From NCBI GenBank assembly GCA_024398105.1, contig JAKSJP010000003.1, positions 83,780-145,765 on the forward strand: a stretch of DNA of 61,986 nucleotides, written 5' to 3'. The translations under genes were made by a program, and so were the position numbers. The notes beneath the pieces were generated by a model. That model saw only the letters and a list, made by a program, of their open reading frames with translations. It had not been told where the DNA came from and did no database searches. Below are positions 17,494 to 29,141 of the stretch, one piece after another (positions within the stretch are counted from its first letter, which is position 1; every line of letters begins with the position of its first letter). Source of the DNA: Bacteroidales bacterium (GTDB taxonomy: Bacteria; Bacteroidota; Bacteroidia; Bacteroidales; UBA932).

Positions 17494-19014
17494 ATGAGAC
17501 ACTTTCTAATGAACGCCGCCCTGGCAGCAGCGCTGCTGTGCGGCACAGCCACTGCACAATCCTATCAGGACGGACTGCCTCGAAGCACCCCGGAAGCCCA
17601 GGGTGTAAGCAGCAAGGCGGTCGCCGAAGCATTCAGGAAACTTGAGGAAAAGGGCTACGATGTCCATGGACTGATGATCCTGCGCCACGGAAACGTGATC
17701 GCGGAGCATTGGTGGGCCCCATTTGCTCCGGAGTATCAGCACGCGATGTATTCCGCCACCAAGACATTCACAGGATGTGCCGTGGGATTTGCGGTCCAGG
17801 AAGGTCTCCTGAAGGTCAGTGACAAGGTGATTTCATTCTTCCCCGACCTTCTTCCGGAGAAGATGCCCCAGTATCTCGAGGATCTTACGGTGGAGCATCT
17901 TCTTACCATGAGCTGCGGCCACGCAGTGACCCGATATGCCGGATCAGGTGCCGAACAGGTGAGAAACTTCCTTGCGACGGACTTCTCCAGCAAGCCTGGA
18001 ACGGTGTTCTTCTATGACGTGACCTGCTCACATGTGCTGTCCCACATCCTTACAAGACTCACAGGCATGAGCACTTACGAATATCTCAAGCCACGAATGC
18101 TGGACAAGCTGGGCATCGAGGACCCTGTGTGGGAGATGGACCTCGACGGAGTCTGCATGGGCAACGGAGGTACCCATATGCGCACATCTGACCTTGCCAA
18201 GCTCGGTCAGTTCCTCCTGAACGGAGGTTCGTGGAACGGGGAACAGCTTCTCAGCAAGGAGTGGGTGAAGGCACAGACGACACCTCATATCTTCCAGCGC
18301 CCTGAGCTCTCCGAGGAGGAGAACATGAAAGACGACGGAGGACAGGGATACGGCTACCAGACCTGGATGGGCCGCCATGGATCATACCGCGCGATCGGCG
18401 GCTGCAACCAGCTGGCGATGGTCATTCCTGAGTACGACCTTGTGGTCGCAAGCACGGGATTCGTACGCGACGAGGCCGGCTTCAACCAGGTGTTCTATGA
18501 AATGCTCGAAGGACTCTCAGACAAGAAACTCAAGTCTGACAAGTCCTTCGACCTCAATTCCGCGATAAGCGGCTATGCCTATCCTGCGCCTTATGCCGAC
18601 ACCGGTGCCGGATACTCTCCGCGCAACTGCACAAGGATATACAGGATGTTCCAGAACGACCTCGGTCTCACCGGCGTCTCGTTCCGTTTCGACGCATCCG
18701 GCAACTGCACCGTGACCATGGAGACCGCATCCGCAGTACATAACCACAGATATGGACTTGGATCATGGTGCATGGGATCCACCGACCGCCGCCTGCCTCA
18801 GCAGCTGTCCTATCCGAACCCTATGGACGCGACGACAGTCCAGACTGCAGGCTTCTGTGCATGGACGTCCAAGGACGTCCTGTCTACCACACTGCTCTCT
18901 ATGTTCAACGTCAATTCAGTCGAGACGATAGAGTACAGCATGGAAGGCAATGAACTGACAATGACCATCAAGGGTCAGAAGGACACTGTCATAAAGGGCG
19001 TCATGGGAAGATAG
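17494..19014 (+). CDS. Secreted serine hydrolase of the class C beta-lactamase/S12 family
   Basis: 506 residues. I start at the ATG at 17494, which gives a clean signal peptide (MRHFLMNAALAAALLCGTATAQ). The catalytic Ser87-x-x-Lys90 is in MYSATKTFTG. EHLLTMSCGHAV and the helix MLDKLGIEDPVWEMD are typical of the serine beta-lactamase-like family (esterases, peptidases and penicillin-binding relatives). The usual YNSGA block reads YDVTCSH, so substrate recognition may differ. A ~120-residue C-terminal extension follows. It is divergent from the GH2 gene and may share a regulatory region. It is more likely an esterase or peptidase than a drug-resistance enzyme. Confidence 0.85.
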   Translation: MRHFLMNAALAAALLCGTATAQSYQDGLPRSTPEAQGVSSKAVAEAFRKLEEKGYDVHGLMILRHGNVIAEHWWAPFAPEYQHAMYSATKTFTGCAVGFAVQEGLLKVSDKVISFFPDLLPEKMPQYLEDLTVEHLLTMSCGHAVTRYAGSGAEQVRNFLATDFSSKPGTVFFYDVTCSHVLSHILTRLTGMSTYEYLKPRMLDKLGIEDPVWEMDLDGVCMGNGGTHMRTSDLAKLGQFLLNGGSWNGEQLLSKEWVKAQTTPHIFQRPELSEEENMKDDGGQGYGYQTWMGRHGSYRAIGGCNQLAMVIPEYDLVVASTGFVRDEAGFNQVFYEMLEGLSDKKLKSDKSFDLNSAISGYAYPAPYADTGAGYSPRNCTRIYRMFQNDLGLTGVSFRFDASGNCTVTMETASAVHNHRYGLGSWCMGSTDRRLPQQLSYPNPMDATTVQTAGFCAWTSKDVLSTTLLSMFNVNSVETIEYSMEGNELTMTIKGQKDTVIKGVMGR

Positions 19015-19023
19015 AGACCCGGC

Positions 19024-20358
19024 TTAGGCCAGTCTCTGCTTGAGAGCTGCGCCGAGCTCCTCGTAACCTGGCTTGCCGAGAAGAGCGAACATGTTCTTCT
19101 TGTAAGCCTCCACGCCTGGTTGGTTGAATGGGTTCACGCCAAGAGTATATGCGCTGACACCGCAGGCGAACTCGAAGAAGTAGAAGAGGCTGCCGAGGTT
19201 GTACTCGTTGATTCTCTCGACAGATACCTCCATCTGAGGGACTCCGCCGTCGATATGGGCAAGCTTGGTACCAAGCTGAGCCATAGCGCCGCAGTGCTCT
19301 ACGTTCTTGCCAGCGAGGAAGTTGAGCTGGTCGAGGTTCTGCTCGTCTGTGCCGATGACCACTGTCCTGTTGCTGTTCTCGATGTTGATCACAGTCTCGA
19401 ACATCACGCGCTCACCCTCCTGGATGAACTGGCCCATTGAGTGGAGGTCAGCGGTATTGTTGACAGATGCAGGGAAGATACCCTTTCCGTCCTTACCCTC
19501 TGACTCACCATAGAGCTGCTTCCACCATTCACCAAGGTACTGGAACTTAGGATTGTAAGTTACCATGATCTCGATCTTCTTGCCGAGTTCGCTGTAAAGG
19601 AGGTTTCTCATTGCAGCGTATACGACAGCCGGATTGGCAGCGTCACGTACTGCGAGGGACTTCTCCATCTCTACTGCGCCTGCGAGCATCGCACGTACGT
19701 CGAAGCCGGCGAGGACGATAGGAATGAGTCCGACTGGAGTGAGGACTGAGAAACGGCCGCCGACGTTGTCAGGAACGACGAATGTCTTGTAGCCTTCCTG
19801 GTTAGAGAGAGTCTTGAGGGCACCCTTCTTTGCGTCGGTGACAGCCACGATTCTCTCAGAAGCGTCCTTATATGTCTTGTCAATGTACTCCTTCACGAGA
19901 CGGAATGCGATTGCAGGCTCTGTGGTGGTACCTGACTTGGAGATGACTACGCAACCTACGTTACGCTCAGCGAGAAGATCCATGAGCTCTGCTGTATACT
20001 CCTCTGAAAGGTTGCAGCCGGCGAAGACTACCTCAGGGTTGTCCTTCTTCCTGAGCTGCTTTGCGAAGTTGTGGGAGAGAGCCTCGATTGCGCAGCGTGC
20101 ACCGAGGTATGAGCCACCGATACCGATGACTACCACGAGGTCCACACCCTTCTCCTTCCATGAGTCCCTGATGGCCTCACAGTCAGCGATGAGAGACTCA
20201 GGAGTCTCAGATGGGAGATGCTTCCAGCCAAGGAAGTCGTTTCCTGCGCCCTGCTCGCCGTCGAGCACATCCCATGCAGCGAGAGCCTTGTCCACATACT
20301 GCTTGTACTGCTCCTCCTTGACGAATGAGTCGCAGCCACTTACATTGATCTTTACCAT
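19024..20358 (-). CDS. pgi: Glucose-6-phosphate isomerase
   Basis: 444 residues, the short bacterial type. It interconverts glucose-6-phosphate and fructose-6-phosphate. Family blocks are VVVIGIGGSYLGARCAIEAL, VVISKSGTTTEPAIAFR (phosphate loop), the catalytic Glu region FPASVNNTADLHSMGQFIQEG, and the late Lys/His part VNPFNQPGVEAYKKNMF. It is convergent with the serine hydrolase (9 bp gap). Upstream lies the esterase gene on the same strand, 41 bp away. Confidence 0.97.
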   Translation of the reverse strand: MVKINVSGCDSFVKEEQYKQYVDKALAAWDVLDGEQGAGNDFLGWKHLPSETPESLIADCEAIRDSWKEKGVDLVVVIGIGGSYLGARCAIEALSHNFAKQLRKKDNPEVVFAGCNLSEEYTAELMDLLAERNVGCVVISKSGTTTEPAIAFRLVKEYIDKTYKDASERIVAVTDAKKGALKTLSNQEGYKTFVVPDNVGGRFSVLTPVGLIPIVLAGFDVRAMLAGAVEMEKSLAVRDAANPAVVYAAMRNLLYSELGKKIEIMVTYNPKFQYLGEWWKQLYGESEGKDGKGIFPASVNNTADLHSMGQFIQEGERVMFETVINIENSNRTVVIGTDEQNLDQLNFLAGKNVEHCGAMAQLGTKLAHIDGGVPQMEVSVERINEYNLGSLFYFFEFACGVSAYTLGVNPFNQPGVEAYKKNMFALLGKPGYEELGAALKQRLA

Positions 20359-20399
20359 AATATGATTGACTTTTTATTTATTTTAAACAAATATCCTGA

Positions 20400-22409
<2,010 letters not shown>

Positions 22410-22437
22410 TTATTTCAAAGCCAAGCGCATATAGTTC

Positions 22438-23148
22438 CTATAGCCAGTCCGGAAATGACAACTTAGGCTCAAGCGCGGCGATGTCAGAGGCACGCTTCCT
22501 GATATAGTCTGAAGGCTTGGCTGCATTGCGCTCGAGTGGATTCGGAAGACAGGCTGTAATCAGGCAGGACTCCCTGCGCGTAAGCTCCGCGGCAGAATGC
22601 CCGAAATGCTGCTGTGCAGCCGCCTCTGCGCCATAGATTCCCTTTCCCATCTCTGCTACGTTCAGATACACCTCAAGGATACGTTCCTTACCCCAGATCT
22701 TCTCGATAAGGACAGTGAAATACGCCTCGAACACCTTCCTGGTCATGGAACGTGACGGAATGCAGAACACATTCTTCGCCGTCTGCTGGGAGATCGTGCT
22801 GGCACCGCGAAGTTTCTTGCCTTTCTTCCTATGGTCCTCGATCGCCTTCTTTATCTCGATGCGGTCGAAGCCGTCGTGGTCCATGAAGCGGTTGTCCTCG
22901 CTGGCAATGACGGCCTTGGCCATCTCAGGAGAAATCTTTCCGAGAGAGCGCCATCTGTAGTGAGTATGGAAATCCTCATCGCCGCGGTACTCTATCGCCC
23001 TCTGGACCATCAGAGGAGTAGCTATGACCGGCACCCACTTGAGCGAGGTCACCCAAAGCACCGTGACTATCACGAATGCCAAAGGAAGCCTGACGAGGAA
23101 GAACCACGCAAGCCTTGATTTAAGAGATCTCTTTCTGCCACTGTCCAT
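22438..23148 (-). CDS. mtgA: Monofunctional peptidoglycan glycosyltransferase
   Basis: 237 residues from the ATG at 23148 (MDSGRKRSLKSRL). The longer frame would run through the promoter region. It polymerises lipid II into glycan strands. One N-terminal membrane helix (WFFLVRLPLAFVIVTVLWVTS) is followed by a GT51 domain: VIASEDNRFMDHDGFD carries the catalytic Glu, and RGASTISQQTAKNVF and YLNVAEMGKGIYGAEAAAQQHF are the other signatures. The gene is divergent from a Mom-like acyltransferase with 61 bp between starts. Confidence 0.94.
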   Translation of the reverse strand: MDSGRKRSLKSRLAWFFLVRLPLAFVIVTVLWVTSLKWVPVIATPLMVQRAIEYRGDEDFHTHYRWRSLGKISPEMAKAVIASEDNRFMDHDGFDRIEIKKAIEDHRKKGKKLRGASTISQQTAKNVFCIPSRSMTRKVFEAYFTVLIEKIWGKERILEVYLNVAEMGKGIYGAEAAAQQHFGHSAAELTRRESCLITACLPNPLERNAAKPSDYIRKRASDIAALEPKLSFPDWL

Positions 23149-23184
23149 AAGCGTTACTTTCGCCGTCAGCTTTTTCAATAACGG

Positions 23185-23192
23185 CAAAAATA
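23185..23192 (-). promoter_or_regulatory. -7 box of mtgA
   Basis: Minus-strand TATTTTTG, 36 nt before the mtgA ATG. It is directly adjacent to the opposite-facing box at 23194. Confidence 0.45.
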
Positions 23193-23193
23193 C

Positions 23194-23201
23194 TAAATTT
23201 G
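23194..23201 (+). promoter_or_regulatory. -7 box of the Mom-like gene
   Basis: TAAATTTG with only 8 nt before the ATG at 23210, so the transcript would have almost no leader. Confidence 0.5.
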
Positions 23202-23209
23202 CCCGACAA

Positions 23210-23752
23210 ATGGCATCACTGGGAAAAGACATGCTCGGAAGGTTTTCCGATGAGATCGCGGACAAGAGGATTCTTGCCCACAACAACGTGTTTGTCAGCG
23301 TCTACGCCCGTAACTGCGAAGTCCGCAGGATCGACAGAGCGACGGCACAGGCCTTCATAGACAGGTACCATGATCTCGGGAACACCAACTGCCGCTACCG
23401 CTATGGACTGTTCGTCACAAGGAAAGGTCATTCGAGCGTCGAGGTCGGGACCATGGTAGCTGCCGCGACGTTCTCTGCTGCCAGGAAATGGATCAAGGGG
23501 GAAAGGACAGTGCGCTCGTGTGAATGGGTACGCTTCGCTTCGCTGCCCGACGTGCGTGTCGCAGGAGGCATGGGCAAGCTTCTTCAGACATTCATCGAGG
23601 AAGTCAGGCCGGACGACGTGATGAGCTATGCCGACGGAGCGTGGTCAGACGGCGACGTCTACCGCAAGCTCGGCTTCAAGGAAGAAGAGCCGAAGGTATT
23701 CCCCGACGGCTCGAAAAGTCTCAAGTTCAGACTGAAACTGACTGATTATTAG
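23210..23752 (+). CDS. Mom-like / GNAT-fold acyltransferase of unknown substrate
   Basis: 180 residues from the ATG at 23210. The pattern is FIDRYHDLGNTNCRYRYGLF, then SCEWVRFASLPDVRVAGGMG, then PDDVMSYADGAWSDGDVYRK-LGF. This is the layout I know from Mom-type proteins of phages and Bacteroidota, whose founding member (phage Mu Mom) modifies adenine in DNA. Here the gene stands alone among housekeeping genes and not in a prophage. Similarity is by motif memory, so the target could be DNA or something else. It ends 13 bp before the convergent recX. Confidence 0.6.
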   Translation: MASLGKDMLGRFSDEIADKRILAHNNVFVSVYARNCEVRRIDRATAQAFIDRYHDLGNTNCRYRYGLFVTRKGHSSVEVGTMVAAATFSAARKWIKGERTVRSCEWVRFASLPDVRVAGGMGKLLQTFIEEVRPDDVMSYADGAWSDGDVYRKLGFKEEEPKVFPDGSKSLKFRLKLTDY

Positions 23753-23765
23753 AAAGATATCCCGC

Positions 23766-24239
23766 CTAGGCAATCTCCCCGTCCGTCATCACCTTGTCTA
23801 CGACTGACTTGACCTCATCGTAGGAGTATCCGCGGCTGAGTGCGAACTTGAGGAGCTTTATCTTGCACTGAGGATCATCGGCCAGAAGCCTGTACTTCAC
23901 CCTTATGACATTCTCAAGCTTCCTTGTGGCAGAATCGTCATCGATGTCCTCGAACGCCTCGTTGACCGTCTCGCGTGGGATGCCCTTCGCTGAAAGCATA
24001 TAGGCGATCTTCACCTTGCCCCATCCGGAGATCGACGATTTCTCGCGGGCAAAGGCAGAAGCATAGCGGAGGTCGCTCACATACTTGTCGGCGACAAGTG
24101 ACTCCAGGACTTCCCTGGCTGCATCCTCATCGCCTTCGAGAAGCTTCACAGCCTTTGCAAGAATATCCTTGCTGCAGTATTCTCTCTTTGAGCACTGTCC
24201 CTGCAGACGGCTCAGGACTCTCTTCACATTCTCTTCCAT
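23766..24239 (-). CDS. recX: RecA regulator RecX
   Basis: 157 residues, a normal RecX length. RecX binds RecA filaments and controls their growth. Its three-helix repeats are visible: KREYCSKDILAKAVKLLEGD, LVADKYVSDLRYASAFAREK, GWGKVKIAYMLSAKGIPRET, and a C-terminal helix set ending SRGYSYDEVKSVVDKVM. It is the third gene of a minus-strand run rlmN-patatin-recX, 8 bp after the patatin gene. recA lies 4 kb away in the opposite direction. Confidence 0.88.
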   Translation of the reverse strand: MEENVKRVLSRLQGQCSKREYCSKDILAKAVKLLEGDEDAAREVLESLVADKYVSDLRYASAFAREKSSISGWGKVKIAYMLSAKGIPRETVNEAFEDIDDDSATRKLENVIRVKYRLLADDPQCKIKLLKFALSRGYSYDEVKSVVDKVMTDGEIA

Positions 24240-24247
24240 AGGCTGAA

Positions 24248-26656
24248 CTAGAAATCGAAACCGACGCCGACGTACGCCGTCATGGCGTTGTACAATGACG
24301 ACCAGCCTATATCAGCGCGTACCGGTCCGATGATGGAATTGTATGAATACTCCACTCCCGCGCCGAAGAACATCGAGTCAGTCTTCGCCATACCCTTGAA
24401 GGTCGAAGCCGAGTCTCCGAAATCCAGCTGTGCGGAGACATAGTTGTTCTTTGTCAGCTTCACACGGAGATCCGCGCCGATGGTCGCCAGGTACTTCTGC
24501 ATCACTACCGCATTGGACGTTCCGACGAAAGACAGCTGCTGGTCGAGATATCTTCCCGCAAGGCAGCCTCCGACGACGTTGGCATAGGCAGCCGGTATCG
24601 AGTCACCGAAGAGGAAGCGCAGGTTTGCAGAAGGCAGCAGAGAGACTCTGCCGCCGATGTTGGCGACAGTCCTGAAATCGAACTTTACCGAATGGAAGCC
24701 GTCAATCCTTTCCTTCAGGCCACCGAACACCCATGAATAGTCCACTCCGATATTGAAGCCCCTGGTCGGGAAATAGCCGTCGTCGAAGGTATCCGCATGG
24801 CCGCCCAGGAACGCCCCAAGGAAAATATTGTTCACCGAGCCATCGATGTCAAGATCCTCGATCGAAGAGCTTGAGAGCATCGATCCCACCCTGTAGGCAT
24901 CCGCGCGCACACCCATGTTGAGGTCAAGATTGATCCACTTGATGTTTGACAGATACGTCTCGAAACGGTTGTTGCTGTATGAGAGGTTCATCTCGTTGTC
25001 CCCGAGCCAGAGCCTGTTCTTGTCGACATATCTGGATGAGAACGAAGCGTTGATGGCAGGGCCCTTGATAGTCTTATAATAATAGTGGAGCCTTGCCTGA
25101 GGATTGATGTTGATCTTTCCTGTAAGTTCGAAAGCATGGCCGCGTACGCTGTGGACATTGAGACCGATGTTCAGAAGCAAAGAGATGATTTCCTCCGTGT
25201 CCATCCTGCCACCGACGCCCAGGTGGTGGATAGGTCCTTTCTTGCAGTTGAACCGCAGCCTGTAAGGTTCTTCGGTGCCAAGCAGCTCATATGTGACATA
25301 GTCGAAAGCCTTGGTACCATAGATCGTAGCCACCGCGTCCTCGATATCCTTGCCGCTGAGTTCCTGGCCGGCCTTGATCTTGAGACGGTCCTGGAGGAAA
25401 CGGCTGTCATCGTCGTCCACGCCAAGGATCTCAACGCCGGATACCATGACCTTGCCGGTCATCAGGTTCTGGGCAGGAGACGACTGATAGCTGAGCTTAT
25501 CCTTGCCCACAAGTTCCTTCACAGCCTCGAGGTCATCCTTCATCGCCACTGCCGAAGCATATCCTCGGCTGATCAGGGAATCGATTGCCTCCGAGCTGAA
25601 GCTCAGCATATTATAGCCTGTGATATCAGGTTTCAAGGTCACGATCGGGATGTCGATGTTGTGTTCGTACGAACTGCGCCCGAACATATCGATGCCCTGC
25701 ATCGCAAGGTCGGAAAGGTTCTTTATCTCATCCAGCGAATAGTATCCTTCGCTGAGGTCGACTCCGATGATGATGTCCGCGCCTATACGCTCAGCGATAT
25801 CCGCCGGGTAATTGTTCCTCATGCCTCCGTCGACAAGCAGCATCCCGTCCGTCTTGACAGGGGTGAACAGGCCAGGTATGCTCATGGTACTTCGAAGCGC
25901 CGTATTCAGCTTTCCCGAGTACCATACCTTCGCCCTGCCCGTCACCATCTCGGTGGCGACGCATATGAACGGGATCGGAAGTTTCCAGAACGGGATCTCG
26001 TCCTGGTATCCGACGGTCAGCGAGCTGAAAAGGTTGTTCACGTTCTGGCCATATACGAATCCGGAAGGAAGGCTGGAAAGGAGATTGTCCTTCAGAAGGT
26101 TCGTCTCGTCCCTCTCCTCCGCACCAAGGCGGATGTCGTCCATCTGGCGTACCATGTTCTTGAAATTGCTGTCGAGATTCCTCTGCTTCTCATACTCGTT
26201 CATGGAATAGTAGAAAGGCATCGAGAGCAGATACTTGCGCTTGTACATCTTCTCCGGGTAGGAAAGATACTCCAGAGGAACCTTGTCGCTCATCACCATA
26301 CCCCAGTCGAGGGTACGTATGAGACTGTCGATCTGTGCCGCGCTCAGTCCTACGCTGTACATTCCGCCCATGAGTCCTCCCATGCTCGTTCCAAGGACCA
26401 CATCGACAGGAATCTCATGTTCCTCGAGGTATCTGAACACTCCGATATGGGCGGCACCCTTGGCACCGCCGCCGCTGAGGACGAGGGCTACGGTCGGCCT
26501 GTAGTTGTGGATAGAGTCCATCTTCGCCCTGATCGCCTTCTCAGCGACCGCGTCAAGCTTCTCGTCCAGACCGTAGCTATATGTCTGGGCCTCCGCGCTC
26601 CGGCACAGGAGCGATGTCAGGCATAACAATACAAGGATTTTCTGAAAGATCTTCAT
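24248..26656 (-). CDS. Patatin-like phospholipase with a BamA/OMP85-type barrel
   Basis: 802 residues with signal peptide ending CRSAEAQ. The patatin domain (about 50-290) has the oxyanion motif GGGAKGAAHIGV, the nucleophile loop GTSMGG and the Asp in DGGMRNNYP, so it should cleave acyl chains from lipids. A POTRA-like segment (from about 395, VSGVEILGVDDDDSRFLQDR) and a beta-barrel ending YVGVGFDF, with a terminal aromatic, follow. This is the PlpD/type Vd-like layout, with patatin exported by its own barrel. It is 30 bp downstream of rlmN. Whether the patatin part is released is not visible. Confidence 0.9.
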   Translation of the reverse strand: MKIFQKILVLLCLTSLLCRSAEAQTYSYGLDEKLDAVAEKAIRAKMDSIHNYRPTVALVLSGGGAKGAAHIGVFRYLEEHEIPVDVVLGTSMGGLMGGMYSVGLSAAQIDSLIRTLDWGMVMSDKVPLEYLSYPEKMYKRKYLLSMPFYYSMNEYEKQRNLDSNFKNMVRQMDDIRLGAEERDETNLLKDNLLSSLPSGFVYGQNVNNLFSSLTVGYQDEIPFWKLPIPFICVATEMVTGRAKVWYSGKLNTALRSTMSIPGLFTPVKTDGMLLVDGGMRNNYPADIAERIGADIIIGVDLSEGYYSLDEIKNLSDLAMQGIDMFGRSSYEHNIDIPIVTLKPDITGYNMLSFSSEAIDSLISRGYASAVAMKDDLEAVKELVGKDKLSYQSSPAQNLMTGKVMVSGVEILGVDDDDSRFLQDRLKIKAGQELSGKDIEDAVATIYGTKAFDYVTYELLGTEEPYRLRFNCKKGPIHHLGVGGRMDTEEIISLLLNIGLNVHSVRGHAFELTGKININPQARLHYYYKTIKGPAINASFSSRYVDKNRLWLGDNEMNLSYSNNRFETYLSNIKWINLDLNMGVRADAYRVGSMLSSSSIEDLDIDGSVNNIFLGAFLGGHADTFDDGYFPTRGFNIGVDYSWVFGGLKERIDGFHSVKFDFRTVANIGGRVSLLPSANLRFLFGDSIPAAYANVVGGCLAGRYLDQQLSFVGTSNAVVMQKYLATIGADLRVKLTKNNYVSAQLDFGDSASTFKGMAKTDSMFFGAGVEYSYNSIIGPVRADIGWSSLYNAMTAYVGVGFDF

Positions 26657-26686
26657 AGCAGATTCAATTGTTCATGTAGGCACGCA

Positions 26687-27769
26687 TCAGGCCTTCTCCC
26701 CGTGTTCTCCGGCAAGCATTCCGCATGCAGCGAAGATATCCTCTCCCCTCGAGGCACGGATCGTCGCAGTGATGCCTGCGCGCGAGAGACGGTCACGGAA
26801 ACTCTCCATGATGCCGTCGGAAGTCGTATCGTATGGGAAATCAGGAATCTTGTGGAAACGGATGAGGTTCACCCTGCACTCCAGGCCTCTGAGCAGGCGG
26901 ATGATCGCGTCTGCGTGCTGCTTGTCGTCGTTGAAGCCCTGGAACATGGTATACTCGAAGCTGACTCTCCTCTGCCCCGAGAAATCGTACTGTCTGATAA
27001 GGTCCAGCACCTCCTCGAGCGGATATGCGTTCTGGACCGGCATCATGGTACCTCTCTCCTGGCCGAACGGGTCATGCATGCTTATGGCAAGATGGCAGCG
27101 GGTCTCATCGAGGAATTTCTTAAGGTTAGGAAGTACTCCGATAGAAGAGAGGGTGATCCTCTTCGGGCTCCATCCGAATCCCCAGTCGGCAGTCAGGATA
27201 TCGATCGCGCGCTTCACGTTCTCGTAGTTGTCCAGCGGCTCGCCCATTCCCATGAAGACCGTATTGGTCAGCTGGTCGGACTCGTCGACCGAGAGATACT
27301 GGGAGATGATGTCACCAGCAGAGAGGTTGCCATGGAAGCCCTGACGTCCGGTCATACAGAACTTGCAGCCCATCTTGCAGCCGGCCTGGGACGAGACGCA
27401 GAGGGTCCTGCGGTCGTCGTCCGGGATCATCACGGCCTCGATCGCACTGGTCTCCAGATCGGAGGCGGTGTCGGCCGCATTGGTACCATGGACATGGGTA
27501 CAGCTTACCGGGAACAGGTATTTCTTCGTACCGTCCCTTGAGACCTGGAGGTCGATGACAGGAAGTGCGCCCACCTCGTACCTGGCGGCAAGATTCTCCC
27601 TGCCGGCCTTGGAGATGTTCGTCATTTCATCGATGCTCCTGACCTTTTTCTGGTACATCCACTGGGCTATCTGCTTGCCGGTGAATGCCGGCAGGCCTGC
27701 TTCTGTCGCTATCTGCTTGAGTTCATCAGGGGTCTTTCCCAGAAGTTTTATCTTTCTCTGCTCTTCCAT
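26687..27769 (-). CDS. rlmN: 23S rRNA/tRNA adenine-C2 methyltransferase RlmN
   Basis: 360 residues from the ATG at 27769 (MEEQRKIKLLGKT). The longer frame would read through promoter-like DNA. It is a radical SAM enzyme that methylates A2503 of 23S rRNA and some tRNAs. The Cx3Cx2C cluster motif is GCKMGCKFCMTGRQG, the SAM region is FMGMGEPLDNYENV, and the second catalytic Cys is in FAACGMLAGE near the C-terminus. It heads the run rlmN-patatin-recX. A TATTTTTG box sits only 5 nt before the start codon. Confidence 0.96.
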   Translation of the reverse strand: MEEQRKIKLLGKTPDELKQIATEAGLPAFTGKQIAQWMYQKKVRSIDEMTNISKAGRENLAARYEVGALPVIDLQVSRDGTKKYLFPVSCTHVHGTNAADTASDLETSAIEAVMIPDDDRRTLCVSSQAGCKMGCKFCMTGRQGFHGNLSAGDIISQYLSVDESDQLTNTVFMGMGEPLDNYENVKRAIDILTADWGFGWSPKRITLSSIGVLPNLKKFLDETRCHLAISMHDPFGQERGTMMPVQNAYPLEEVLDLIRQYDFSGQRRVSFEYTMFQGFNDDKQHADAIIRLLRGLECRVNLIRFHKIPDFPYDTTSDGIMESFRDRLSRAGITATIRASRGEDIFAACGMLAGEHGEKA

Positions 27770-27774
27770 AATCA

Positions 27775-27782
27775 CAAAAATA
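27775..27782 (-). promoter_or_regulatory. -7 box just before rlmN
   Basis: Minus-strand TATTTTTG ends 5 nt before the rlmN ATG. If used, the mRNA would be nearly leaderless. Confidence 0.4.
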
Positions 27783-27876
27783 CTTAAAAAAAGGCTGAGT
27801 TTGAAGGACATTGCCACTATTTGCCATAATTTGGATATTTTTTGAGCTTGTGATATACTTTGGCACAAGCCGTCTT

Positions 27877-27884
27877 TATCTTTG
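27877..27884 (+). promoter_or_regulatory. -7 box of recA
   Basis: TATCTTTG followed by a 71-nt leader to the recA ATG. I see no obvious SOS operator in the leader. Confidence 0.55.
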
Positions 27885-27955
27885 CAGAAAATTCAATAGG
27901 GATTATCCCTTGATTTTACTTATATTTGTTGGACTAATAAAAAAACAGAATTCAT

Positions 27956-28984
27956 ATGGCTAAGGAAACAGTTCAGGACAACGCCAGTGCAAATGCCGGA
28001 AAGCTCAAGGCATTGCAGGCGACGATCGACAAGATTGAGAAAGATTTCGGGAAGGGAACGATCATGAAACTGGGCGACCAGCCACAATTCGACGTCCAGG
28101 TCATCCCAAGCGGTTCAATTGCTCTTGACCACGCTCTGGGAATCGGCGGTTATCCTAGAGGAAGGATAATCGAGATCTATGGACCTGAATCCAGCGGTAA
28201 GACTACTCTCGCGATCCACGCTATTGCGCAGGCTCAGAAGCAGGGAGGCATCGCAGCTATGATCGATGCTGAGCACGCTTTTGACAGGACCTATGCCAAG
28301 GCTCTCGGAGTAGACCTCGAGACTCTCCTCATCTCTCAGCCTGACAATGGCGAGCAGGCTCTCGAGATCGCCGACAACCTCATCCGCTCAGGTGCGATCG
28401 ACATCATCGTCATCGACTCTGTCGCAGCTCTTACACCTAAGGCTGAGATCGAGGGCGAGATGGGCGACAACAAGGTCGGTCTCCAGGCAAGGCTCATGAG
28501 CCAGGCTCTCAGGAAGCTCACCGCAAACATCAGCAAGACAAACACATGCTGCATCTTCATCAACCAGCTCCGCGAGAAGATCGGAGTGATGTTCGGCAAT
28601 CCGGAGACCACCACAGGTGGTAACGCCCTGAAGTTCTACGCTTCAGTCCGAATCGACGTCCGCAGGACCACCCAGATCAAGGACGGTGACGATGCTCTCG
28701 GCAACCGCACCAAGGTCAAGGTCGTGAAGAACAAGATGGCTCCACCATTCAAGAAGGCAGAGTTCGACATCGTCTACGGCGAGGGAATCTCCAAGATCGG
28801 TGAGATCATCGACCTCGGTGTCGAGATGGGCGTGATCGGCAAGAGCGGCTCGTGGTTCAGCTACAACGACTCCAAGCTCGCCCAGGGCCGCGAAGCGACC
28901 AAGCAGCTCCTCCTTGACAACGCCGAGCTCGCCGAGGAGATCGAGGCAAAGATCCGCGAGGCAATGAAGAACGTCGAGGACTAG
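27956..28984 (+). CDS. recA: Recombinase A
   Basis: 342 residues, complete. It is an ATP-dependent DNA strand-exchange protein and SOS co-protease. Walker A is [11 protein letters not shown], Walker B is [11 protein letters not shown], and the L2/DNA-binding part [27 protein letters not shown] is split over two conserved blocks. The C-terminal tail is short and acidic (AMKNVED). It is monocistronic, with its own promoter and a strong terminator. Its regulator recX lies 3.7 kb upstream on the other strand. Confidence 0.98.
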   Translation: MAKETVQDNASANAGKLKALQATIDKIEKDFGKGTIMKLGDQPQFDVQVIPSGSIALDHALGIGGYPRGRIIEIYGPESSGKTTLAIHAIAQAQKQGGIAAMIDAEHAFDRTYAKALGVDLETLLISQPDNGEQALEIADNLIRSGAIDIIVIDSVAALTPKAEIEGEMGDNKVGLQARLMSQALRKLTANISKTNTCCIFINQLREKIGVMFGNPETTTGGNALKFYASVRIDVRRTTQIKDGDDALGNRTKVKVVKNKMAPPFKKAEFDIVYGEGISKIGEIIDLGVEMGVIGKSGSWFSYNDSKLAQGREATKQLLLDNAELAEEIEAKIREAMKNVED

Positions 28985-29003
28985 TCTCCTCCCCCTAAAC
29001 TCC

Positions 29004-29042
29004 AAATAGGCTGATCCCCTCCTACAGGGATCAGCCTATTTT
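29004..29042 (+). terminator. Rho-independent terminator of recA
   Basis: AAATAGGCTGATCCC pairs with GGGATCAGCCTATTT around a short loop and continues into T residues. It may also serve tdk from the other side. Confidence 0.85.
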
Positions 29043-29141
29043 GCTGTCTATCAAATCGTTACCCATTTCCCTGTAGTGTGATTCACCCTACAGGATTTCA
29101 CTTATCTTACTATCCATCAACCGATTAGCCAATCAGTTTTT

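Noticed and set aside
25085-26626. Long plus-strand frame (513 codons) opposite the patatin gene
   Set aside because: It is the shadow of a well-supported patatin-BamA protein; its residues are His/Arg/Val-rich and lack any motif.
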